This document shows positions 1 to 11,300 of a stretch of DNA of 64,000 nucleotides, piece by piece. Source of the DNA: Lanius collurio (lineage: Eukaryota > Chordata > Aves > Passeriformes > Laniidae). The stretch is from assembly GCA_020086605.1 (NCBI GenBank), contig JACBWW010000016.1, positions 22,129,069 to 22,193,068 of the forward strand, written 5' to 3'. Position 1 is the first letter of the stretch, and the number at the start of each line of letters is the position of its first letter. The translations under genes and the position numbers were made by a program. The notes beneath the pieces were generated by a model that saw only the letters and a program-made list of their open reading frames with translations, made no database searches and was not told the origin of the DNA.

Positions 1-2218
1 AATACAGCCAACCTGTGGTTTAATTGAGGAAATCTAGGGTGCTGTATCTAAAGCATTTTTGTATTGTCTGGAGTCAGCCCATAGCAAGCTCATTTCTTCT
101 GTGCATGCATTGGAATGTGTCCATGAGGAAAAAACACATTTCTAAGGGCATTGCAAGGCATCCTTGCAATTAAATCAGCTGCCACTGGCAGTACAGAAGT
201 TTGTGTTTCACAGGGATTTGGGGCACAATTCCACAGGGACTGTGTGTCACCACACTGGGATCGGGGCCAGATCACGTCTGTCACAGGATAGAGGGGGAGA
301 TTCCTAAAAAAACTGAGTTGAAAATAAGAAAAACTTGTTAAGTAAGTTCCTTGGGAGGCAAAAAGAGCCTGCACATGTGGCAAATACAGGATTTGCCTGT
401 AGTGCTTACACAGGGGGTGATGAACAGACTTCATGGCTGGTGAACGAGCGCTGGCCAGGGAGGAGGATGAGGAAGGAGTGGAGGAAGGGAGCGTTTTCTT
501 CAAGGTATTAATCCTAAACATCACCATGGAAAAAAAACCCAAACGTGGAGAAACCACCTCCAGCACTTCCCTGGGGCTGATTCCCTGCAAAGGGATGGAG
601 GTGAAGGGCACAGAGCACGTCCCAGCCTGTGCCAAAGCCAAACACGCACTCCAGCTCCCCAAATTCTCCATCTCCACCAGAAAAATCCAAATATTTGGGC
701 TGGCAGGGCTGCAAAGCTGCGCATGCTTACAGGGGAGGGCTTTATTTTTTATTTTTTATTTTTTTTTGTAGCAAGGATGGATGCAGGCCAATGCACTTAA
801 TAGTGACCACATGGTAAAATAAATAGGAATGCCTGTATAGACTTAAAAGTAAATGTTAAATATTTGCTCTGGTTTTTTTACTGATGGCTCCTATGCTTTG
901 AAATGGCCCTGTGGCAAACAGCACTTTTATTTTTCTTAAGCCTGGAGCATTTAATAATTTCTAATTAAAACATCTTACATTTTTAGGATATTTATGGGAA
1001 AACTGATATGGGCTCTTAAAATGTGCCAGGCAGGGGTAAAAGCTGTACACTACAGTCAGATTTAAAGGGTTTTTTTTCTTTCAAAGCCATGTAAAAACTT
1101 CATCCACATTTTTTTTTTTGCTTTTGAAAAAGTATCTGCAGAATGCATGGAGGAGAAACCATTAGCAATTTATATTTCTCTTCCTACATTTAGGAGCATT
1201 TTTCTTCAAAGAAGCAATCATCCTCCAGGCCCACAGTGGAGATGGAACAGCCTGAACACAGGGGCAACTGTTGGGTAACTCCCTGTAGCTGTGAGCCCCT
1301 GGGAGCCAGGAGTCAGCCTTTACATATGTGGGATGCCTAAGTTAGCTTACAAAAATAAAGCAAATTTTGACCGAGTGCTTTATTTACTCTTTTTTCTTTC
1401 TTCTTTTTTTTTTTTCAGAGAAATGAGTCAACTTTTCCACTTTTTTATATATTTAACACAGCAAGAGTGGTGGTACGTACTACCTCTCCCAATACTTTTA
1501 AGACCACTACCAGTTCAAATTTATATGGTTTGCTTTCTAAAGAGCAAATCTTTTGGGGAAACTTGCAGTTCTGACAGCAGTAAGATAGAACAACTGAGCT
1601 GCACTATTTTTTTTTCTCATGCAAATGCAGAAATTTAATGGCTATTTCAGAGCTGACCAACAGAGTACTCCAAAAACTGAGAAATACTGAAAATAACTAA
1701 TAATCACTGAAGACATGCCCTAAATGGCAGGGGGAGGAAAAAAGAGAAGGAAACATCTCTTGCACATTAAATGGTGTAAAACCCACCAGCTTTATTTACA
1801 TTCCCATCACCTCTCCACAGCTGACCAGCGTGGGCTGTCATGGATGCAGGAAGCACAAAAGAGACCTTCAGGGATGCTCCAGGGGAGAGCAGCTCTCAGG
1901 GCAGTTAGTACAGTCTGTGTCAAAGGAAAAAAAAAGAAGAAATTTTTCCAGCAGGGGCCACCTGGGTAAGAGGAGGCTCATTTGTGTGAATTATGCATGA
2001 GCATGCAAGGAAACACTGCAGCAGGGAATTTCAGGGTGTGTTTTGGCAAGGCAAGGCACACTGAGTGGCCCATGTTTGCAGCAGATGTGAATTAATATGG
2101 CATATCTGAAGGCAAGTCAGGAATCTCCAATTTATACAAGTCATGACTGGACGGGGCTTTTTTTAGCTGCAGTTGGACTGGAAACTTGTACAGCAGCAGA
2201 GCAAAACTGGAATACTTA
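1..2218. other. Non-coding region downstream of FYB2
   Basis: AT-rich, UTR-like sequence with many T and A runs and several AATAAA or TTTATT hexamers on both strands. The longest open frame (90-677, minus) has no splice context or family resemblance and is treated as chance. In mammals the 3' end of PRKAA2 lies on this side of FYB2, so part could be a long 3' UTR of that gene, but no PRKAA2 coding sequence is visible and this remains a guess. Confidence 0.5.
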
Positions 2219-2224
2219 TTTATT
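2219..2224 (-). terminator. FYB2: Candidate FYB2 polyadenylation signal
   Basis: The minus strand reads AATAAA here, about 130 bases beyond the in-frame TAA at 2355-2353. It is the first canonical hexamer after the last exon I can assign. It would fit if exon 17 is terminal; if FYB2 splices further to the left, this site is not used. Confidence 0.4.
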
Positions 2225-2352
2225 ATTTAATGTTTAATACTGGCTGTTTACATTAACTCCCCCCACCTTCAGAAGCTTTAAGTACATTTCTCCCACTATC
2301 TCCACACAGGAAAGAGAGGAAAATGTACATCATGATAAATAAAAATCTGAGT

Positions 2353-2390
2353 TTACCTGAAGTTCAAGTGCTCCACTAGAACATACCCAA
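2353..2390 (-). CDS. FYB2: FYB2 exon 17, end of SH3 fold
   Basis: The acceptor CTCAG is followed by codons reading GYVLVEHLNF, matching the final strand of the FYB-type SH3 domain (GYVL in ADAP). The two lead bases complete the split codon from exon 16. A good donor, CAG/GTAAAC, follows at 2357/2356; without splicing there the frame ends at TAA 2355-2353, giving a C terminus HLNFR. ADAP has an extra acidic tyrosine tail after this point, which I could not find in the 2.3 kb to the left. Confidence 0.75.
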
Positions 2391-5300
2391 CTGAGGGGAA
2401 AAAAGGAGGGAATTAGTTAAAACTGAGCAAAAGCAGGCAGAGTGGCTGAGCAGGGAGGACGTGCTGTGGTTTTGGGAGGTGATTCCCCCCCAAAGCTGGG
2501 CTGCAGACTCACATCTGCCCCGGGCGTTGCGGCAGATCAGGGCGTGGCCGGGCGTGGCACTGATGACATCCAGCTGTTCCCCAGCTGTGAGCGGGAGGTC
2601 AGCGCGCCGCTGGCTGGGCACCGAGCACTTGGCAGTGGCCGTGGCGAGGACACGGATCTCCTTCTCGTACTGCAGGAAGGGAAGGAAGCACTCAGTGCTC
2701 TGGGGCTGGGGGCAATCTCTGCAAGGGCAGTGGGGAGGGGGAGATTGCAGGGTGGGGTGGGAGGGTTTGGGGNAAAGTTCCACCAGCTGTCTTTTAAGCA
2801 AACCATGGAGCTGCTTTTCTCCTCTGGAAATCCCAAATTAGGGGAGAAAGCAATAGGTTGATGGGACAACTTTGCCAGCACAGCTGAGGAGCAGGAAAGT
2901 TCCACCAACTGTCTTTTAAGCAAACCATGGAGCTGCTTTTCTCCTCTGGAAATCCCAGATTAGGGGAGAAAGCAACAAGTTGATGGGACAGCCTTCCCAG
3001 CATAGCTGAGGAGCANCCCAGCATAGCTGAGGAGCAGGAAAGTTCCACCAGCTGTCTTTTAAGCAAACCATGGAGCTGCTTTTCTCCTCTGGAAATCCCA
3101 AATTAGGGGAGAAAGCAACAGGTTGATGGGACAACTTTCCCAGAATAACTGAGGAGCAACAACATGGCACCAGGTGTTTTTTGAACAAGCCACAGAGCAG
3201 CTTTCCTCCCCTGGCACAGCTAGAAAGGCACGCACCATAAATGTCTCTCTAAAGAACTTCTCTTCTTTTTCCATCTTCTTCTTGAATTTGAGGATATTTC
3301 TGCAAGAAGAGATAAACACACACACACACTTCTGAGCTCCACGTAAATAACCCCTGGCACATCTGGAATTGCAACTCAGAGCCCAACTCCAGCCTCATCT
3401 GCAAGGAACCCTTGGAAGGGGAAAGCACACTGTTCACAGCCCTGTTTCTCAAAAAAGAGTGAATAGATAACTCCAATTCCTTAGTGAGGCACAACTTCAG
3501 CCATTTTGTATCTCCATTTGGGATAATTTTTGGGGGGTTTTTTTGGTCTGTAAGCAGCGTGGGAACAAATAAACTCACTATTGAGTGTTTCAAATCAGCC
3601 CTGTTTTTATGGAAGTCAGCACTTTGCTTTTCCCTCAGCAGTCTGTCTCCTTCTGGTTTTATTTATATTCAGAAATAAAGGGTCCCCAGACAACTCTCAT
3701 CCTGAGTCACTTATGGAAGTGGGGTTGGACAGAGCTCTCCAGATTTTCTTTGGGATTTTTATCACATGGAAGAGAAAGTCCCCCAAGCAGACATTTATAT
3801 GGCACTGAAAGTGGAAAACAAGTTCTCATAACCCACTTAAAGGGAATGGGGCATTCCCTGCATATGGGGATGCCACTCTTTCTGGTACATGAAATTACAG
3901 CTGTAGCATTCATTTTAAAACTAAGACAGGAAACAAACACCAAGCAAAAAAAAAAACCCCCACCCATTTGTAATAAGTTATTCCTCCTTGGCTCATTTTG
4001 ATGCACTTAATTTAAAGAGGAGGCCAAACAAAAGCTGAAATTAGGGACTTTTAAGGTGTGAAGAAATTCCTCCTTGGTAGACTCAGCCTGCAGGACCTGT
4101 GATCTCTAAGGAAGGGATGGAATTGCATGGACTCCCTGATGGTCTGTGAAGTTACACCTGAGACTTTGCACAGCACAACCAGCGGTGTGGGAGCAACCCC
4201 ATGCAGGAACTGTGCAGTGAGAACCAGAAAAATGGGTCTCTGTTTTGTGTCTGTTTGAAGTCTCAGGTACTGCATCATGAAAAAGGCCATTGTGATGCAC
4301 ATTTTTGTGATCTAAAAGGGAAAGGAAATCTCCCACTTCATGGAGAATTTTTTCAACACTTGTAAAAGAAAAAAAACCCAAAAAACCCAAAAAAACCCCA
4401 CAAACAACAACCCTCCCAAAAAACCAAGTAAACAAAAAAAACACTAACAAAAAAAAATTTGCTTTTATGCACAAATGGCACAGCAAGAGTCAATGCAATC
4501 AGCCCAAAAAATCAAGACTTTAAAATACAAGGCTCTTGTCAAAATCATAGAATTTTAGAATCATATAATGGTTTTCACCCTCTGCCATGGGCAGGGACAC
4601 CTCCCACTGTCCCAGGTTGCTCCAAGCCCTGCCCAACCTGGCCTTGGACACTGCCAGGGATGGGGCAGCCACAACTTCTCTGGGGCAGGCTGTGCCTGGG
4701 CCTCACCACCCTCACCGGGAGGAATTCCTTCCTAAAATCTAATCTAAACCTACGAAAATAGCAAAAAGGAGCCAAATATACAGCAAGTAACAGCTTTTTG
4801 TCTCAGCTCAGTGGAAAGTCATGACAAGACTTCAGGATAAGGCCTCTGGGTATCCCCCCCTTGTGCTCAGTTCAGATCCAACAGTTTGCTTCACCCTTGA
4901 GATATTTTCTGCAAAGATTCCTGAAATTTGGCTTCAAAGGAAAAGGACCCTGGACTAGCAGCCAACACAAAATGTCTGTGCAATCAGGGACATCCCACTG
5001 CTGAAACCACTCAAGAGACGTGCACAAAGTCAGACAGAATGGGAACACAGAATGGAAATCAAGACCTTTCCAGATCGTCCACGCTTTTCCTTTTGTCCTT
5101 GTACTCTTTCACCATCCGAAGTTTTGGCATCCGGACTTTGTGCTTCTCATTCTTCCCTCTGAGAGGAACAGACACACAGGAATTCAGGTTTTTCCCAGCA
5201 GATCATGTCCCCTCCCCAGACCCATGTACCTACAGAGCTGGGATGTTTCTCCATCTCACCCACACCCTGCACTGAAATCAAACCCTTGCTGGGATTTACA

Positions 5301-8300
5301 CCAGCACGCGCAGCCACCGCAAATCATCTGGCAGCAAGACACCAGGACATGCTGTTCCTATTAAAAGTAATTTTTCTGACAAGGAGCCTGCCAGGACTGG
5401 GCTGATAATCGGGTCTGGAGACTGAGTTTTCCTTCCTTAGGAGAAAGATCTGATTTCTCATGTGTTTCAGGGAGCTGCTCCCTCCTTTTCACGTCTCTGG
5501 CACTAACTGGGTAAGAGCGAGGAAACATCCTGCCAAATTAAACACACACAGGGAGGGCACCTGGATTGTCTCCAGAGCACTGAATCCCAACCAGCTCATG
5601 ACCCTCAGTGGGTTACAGTACCAGGGACAGGTTTGTGCCAAGAGGAAAATCTCCTTGGGCTGAGGACAACCCCAGCACAGGGCACCCTCCTCACCTGGTC
5701 TCTCTCTGCCCCACGTCGACATTGTCATACACGTTGTCCTCCTGGGAGGCAGCTGCTGTCAGTCAAAATGCAGGAAAGAAAATCATTAGGAGATGTCATT
5801 TTGAGCCTGATACTGCAATTAATGTATTGTAGAGGAAAATCTGGGCTGCTCTCATCACTTGACCCAAAGGGGACAAAGAAATGCAAAAAGAGCCTCAGGG
5901 CTTCCAACACCCAGCAAAGGTCCAGCACAAGGAATGATGCTTGGGTTGGTTTTTTGGGTGTATGGGCAATTTTCTGGGTGGATTTGGCCATCCAGCTCCA
6001 TGGATGGAGCAGCAGCAGCAGCAAAGCCCCAGCTTTGCACTGCAGGCAGCCCAGGCAGGGCTCCCATCCCGAGGACCTGGGCATGTTCACTCCAGCACAT
6101 CCTCAAGGCTGAGGCTGTATCCACCCCATTTATGTAAAGGATGAATTCAACCCTCCAGCAGGCAGGAATAAAAGTTTTACAGAGAGCTGCCAGAGTGCCA
6201 CGGGCTCACACCCCACCTCTAGCCTGGGAGCAGTGGTTCAGCACAGGCTGCTTCACACTTTACCTTCCTGAACATATCCAAATCTGCAGGAGGAATGCTC
6301 TTCTTTAAAGCAAAACCACCCCAAAAATGAGCAAAACCCTCATGCTTGAGTGAAGCACAAATTTCTATCAAGTCTTCAAAGCTACTGCTGCCACATTACA
6401 TGATTTTCAGAAAGGCAGGATGCACCAAGCTCATTGTACAAAACAATTGCCTCTTCAAACACACACAAATCCCCCAGAGTCAGGTACAGGTATGTGCTTA
6501 CCTAAATTTGGTACTGAAATGGAAACCAATCTGTGGATAGAAAAAAGGCTTTTAGAAACAAATCTGCACATCAGCATTGCCCAAAAAGCCACGAGCCCCA
6601 AAAGGCTGCCAGTGATGGAGACAGGTCAAGGTGCAGGGGCTCCATGGCACCAACAGCATGTGCCAAAATCATATCCCTGGCTAAATAAGCATTTCCATCC
6701 TGACAGCAGCAACAGCCATGTGTTCATCAAGCAGAAAATACCTACATTGCATCCTAAGAACAGCCCAAGCTCCTGCTGCCCTTCCCAACAGACAGTTGGC
6801 AATTGTAGTCAGTAGGAATCCCCACCTGTAAGTCTGTCAGTGCCAGGGGTTGTCCAGGAATTTAAATGTGACAATGTCTGTAGATATCTAAGATGATTTC
6901 AGGAGCTTTAAGGGTTCTTTGAGACAGGAGAATGGCACAAAACCTGGTGGGTCATTCCCTATAGTGACATTTCTATCTAAAGGAGCCACTGACACAGCAG
7001 AGCATCTCTTGTGAAGAGGTTTGTAAGGAAAACAAACCTCCCTAACATAAAAGGGGGAATGTTTAACTTGGATTTTCCAAAGAAATAAGAAAAGGCAGCG
7101 TTTCCCTGGGGTTCAGGCACTGTGCACAGGGTGAGGCACTTGCTGGCAGCAGTGGAGGAGGGGTTCTGCAGGCAGCTACTGCACACTTGAGGAAAAGGCA
7201 ATTTCCCTGGAAATTTATCCAGGCTTTTGAATATTAGAGTACCCAAAAAGGCACTTTTAGGAAGGTATACAATATCCTCTACCCTGTTAGACTAAAGACT
7301 CACCGGCAAACTTCTTCAGCAGATGCTGTTGCCAGCTTGGCTCTGAATGGGACTTGGAATAAATCCCTCAACCCTCAAGTGCCACATCAGCAAGGCTGAC
7401 CCTAATCCTGGCTCACAGGTCAAGGCAGCAGGAATCACAGTCCTACATTCCCTTGTGCACCTCGTGTCATGCTGAGGCATCAAAAAGGTACCAGAGGCAG
7501 CAGGAAATCTGTGGGAACCTGAAAACTGCTGTAGGACCAGTCCTGTACATTCCTGGTGCCAGAGATTCTGGAGAAGCTGCACAGATGGACCATTGGCCAC
7601 ACATGCCATAGCAGCTCCTAGTGAGCTGATAGAAGCACTTTTGGCCTAAGTTTCCCCAAAAAAGCTGCATTCTTCACTCCTACACCTCCTGCTCTCTAAT
7701 TATTGCCAGAAAGAATGCTCAGTTTTGAAGGGGGAAGGGGTGAAACCATCAACATTTTCTTACTTTAGGTTGTCCTTCAGCCTGAAATTGTTCAGCTTCA
7801 ACTTTTCTATCTTAAACAAGTTTCCAAATCTCTTCTGTTTTTCTGTCCTGTCCAAAAGAGAAACAGGTTTTAAACTGAAAGACACACAAGGTGCAGAAGC
7901 AGCCCCAGAGATCCTGAGGCAGGGAAAGAAAGGTCAGCAGACCCTGGACCCCAGCTCAGAAGAAGAATTTAAGCCTTAACAGCATCATATGGATGACAGA
8001 CTCACTGGGATAAGCACCAGCACAGCAGAAGGTGCTTAATTATTAAGCCCAAGATCAAATCTTTGTTTAGCTTCAAACTTTTCTGTGTTAATTGAACTTG
8101 TTCTCCTCTGACCCAACAACTAGAGGGTGATCCAAGTTTATTTGGAGTGAAAATTCCTGAGGAAAGGGCAGCACTACCCAGAACTGTTGCAGTGACCATT
8201 AAAGGAGACATCAGGGCCACCTTTTGAGCCACCCTCCATCACACATTCCTGTTGTGTGTGTCCTTGAGGAGCATGGTCCATGGCACACACTTCCCCCTGA

Positions 8301-11300
8301 AGTTTGCAACCCTTTGCACAGCAATTTTCTGGTAAAGTACCTGCAAGCAACCCAGACCCTCCCCTGGGGGTCGTTACCCCTGCACAAGGACTGTTAAAAA
8401 CCCTTTATGTGTATCAGCTCACTTAATCCTGCACGTGGGATCAATAGAGGGATCACAGGAAGGCTGGTTTGGGGATTAAGACCCTGACCTCTGAAACCTA
8501 TAAATTTGGTCCCAAATGGTCTTCAAATTCCTCTGCAGCCCCAGCAGGATGCACTGCTCCTTCTGTGAGTCAGCAGGAGAGTTTAATTTCTGCCACTGCT
8601 CTGTGCCCATGTGCAGAGGGGCAAAGAAGAGGCACAGATGTGGTTCCCAGGGGTGGGGATGTGCAGGATCCATGTGGGAACACACTGCCCTTGGGGTTGG
8701 AAGAGATGGTCCTCCCCCACCACACAACTCCCACGGACAAATTCCAGAGAAGTGACACTTCCTTCTTTTAATAACCATCCTGTCACCTCCAGGGTTTCAG
8801 CTTTCCCCTTTTTCCTCCCTCTCTGACACACACAGGCTCTACATCCACATGGAATCTACACTGGGATCCACACAAAGGCCAGTGCAAGCCTCCCATCCGT
8901 GAGGGAAAAGCAGATGTGCAGCAACACCTTATTATCCCTCCCACACTGCTCCTCAGGAGAGAGCCACCAGATGCACTCCAAGACATTGTGTGCCACGGAT
9001 GCCTTCCCCAAGGGCTGTCTCTGTTCCTTACAAAGGCAATTTTTTACTGCAGGAGGGTAGGGAACCACACAAAACACAACTAGACTTCATGTTTCACCTC
9101 TTAATCCATTTGGGAAGCTCAGGCAACATATAAACCTGAGGCTGCAAAACTCATTGGTTTTATAACACACCCCGTGGAAGCAAACATCTTGAGAGGCCAT
9201 ATAAAAAAGAGCAGGTTGCAAGTGAGTTACAGCACATCAAGTTCTTTTCCAGCCTTCTGTGATCTCAAATGTGAGCCCTTTGTCCTGTTTTATGGGGACA
9301 ATTTGTCCCTTGAGCATCACCTCTTTTGGCAAAAAGGTGCCAATTCTCAGCTACAGCTGAGCAATGCTTTTAATCAAGAGAAGGCAAGTCCTGTGTGTTT
9401 GATGCAGGGAGAGTTCTGGGAGGGCAGTACTTCCAAAGGATGGAGGGTATTAGAGGGAATAAAAAAATCCCACTCACTGCTTTGGGATTTAATTTTGGTA
9501 GTGACTTTTTTCTCCCTAAGTGTCAGCCAGAGGGGAAAGAGGGAGAGGAGGAAGGGAAGAAACCCACCCATACAACAAATTATCTGCAGTTGAGTCAGGA
9601 AGAAAAAAGGCTTCCAGCCAGTACCTGGCATGTGAGATCAAGGCTCTATGGTCAGAATTTCAAAATATAGGCTAAGAAATTGCAGCTTACTCTGGTTTTG
9701 CTGGATTATCACCCCCAATCTCAATATCTTCATATGTTTCCTCGTAGCTGTTTCCTGAAACTTAAAACCAAGGCATGCCATTAAGACCCATTCAGTAGCA
9801 ATAAGGTGAGGTTTGCTGGACAAATTGTACCCAGACCTTTTACATTTTACTCTTACAGAGGCTTCAGGGCTGCTCAGATGAATTCCATGCTAGACATGTG
9901 TACTACTCCCCACTGGTTTTAATGGGAATTCAGAGCAACCTGGCCAGAAGGAGACACTGTAGATGCTGAAAGCAAAATGAAACCATTCCCAGCATCTCCC
10001 AGGGACCAGCCCAAATTAAAAGCAGCTCCTGTTTGAGCTTCCCCACTTACTGCTGTCTGAAGTGAAGGAACTCGAGGCATCTGAGCCGTGGCTGCTGCAA
10101 GACACAAGTGTGACATGGGGGTTTGCTGCAGCAGAGATTTTAAATGACATTTCACAGTCACAGGCACTGCAAGAGCCCAGGCCCTCACTCACAGCCTGTC
10201 CTGCAGCTCCTCAACGTCGTCATAGATGTCCTCTGGTGCCTGCAGAGACTGCCAAGGGGTTTGGCCCAAGGCTGTTCCTTCCACACCCACGCTGTGCCCT
10301 GGAAATCAGAAAGGATCTTTGCTTTTGGAGCTGTTCTGAGGAATTTCCCTCAGGGCAAGGACACCTGTTGAGGGTAACACAACAAATAAGAGCCTGCAGA
10401 TATATTTTTCATTCCAGGAGTCCAGGAAATTCTCTGCTCTGAGACACTTCAAGAAACAAAAGTAAACAATTTTCAAAGTTTTTAGCTATAAAAGTTTTGA
10501 AAGTCATAAAAATAGTTTAGGTTAAAAAAAAATTAAAATGTCCATTAATATTCTCAATTTTGGCAGCTCTGACCCAAATCTTCCTCACCTAAAAACATCC
10601 AAGAGATTATTCTTGGATCTCCAGAGAAGTGATTGTAGGGAAAGCTTGGCATGGTTGGGGGAAATGTTAAGATCCAAATAATGAACCAGACCTTTGGAAT
10701 ACACCTGTAAATCAACATCTTGGAAAGGACCCAAGGAGGATGAGTGTCCTAGAGTTGGATTTCACTGAGGGCTGGAATCAAGCCTGGGAGTTGGGTTAGA
10801 AAAAAGATTATTACTGAAGAATGCTTAAGTGGCAATGTTAAAACCTTAAAACTGATTTAAGAGAGTTGGAGCAACACAGAAATGCAGCCATACAAATAAA
10901 AGCAGATAGGGCTGATACATGAACATGGGAAGTGTCCAAGGCCAGGCCAGGGCTTGGAGCAACCTGGAATAGTGGAAGGCGTCCCTGCCCGTGGCAAGGG
11001 CTGGAATAAAAGGGTCTTTTAGGTCCCTCCAAAACCCAAACCATTCTGATTCCTGCAGTAGTTCTTGCTAGACATAGGTGACACTTCAATATGGTCCAGC
11101 TAAGACCAAAGTTTCTCCAAAACACTCAAATTCCATGAAGAAGAAAAGCAGGCAGGGGTGGGACCCAGCAATTCTCTAAATCAGCCTCTCTGTTTAAGCA
11201 GGAGGGTCACCAAGAGTACTTTGAAAAAAAAGTCCCAACAGAAATTACCTCCAGCTGTTCAAAGGTCAAGAAAACCAGCAGGATTTTTTTACAGAAACAG

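Noticed and set aside
90..677. 195-codon open frame on the minus strand downstream of FYB2
   Set aside because: Composition looks random, no splice acceptor leads into it in the FYB2 frame, and no domain is recognisable.
6485..6496. Possible 12-base FYB2 microexon (TTTCAG acceptor, GTAAGC donor)
   Set aside because: Exons 11, 12 and 13 already join in phase without it; a 12-base exon cannot be supported from sequence alone.
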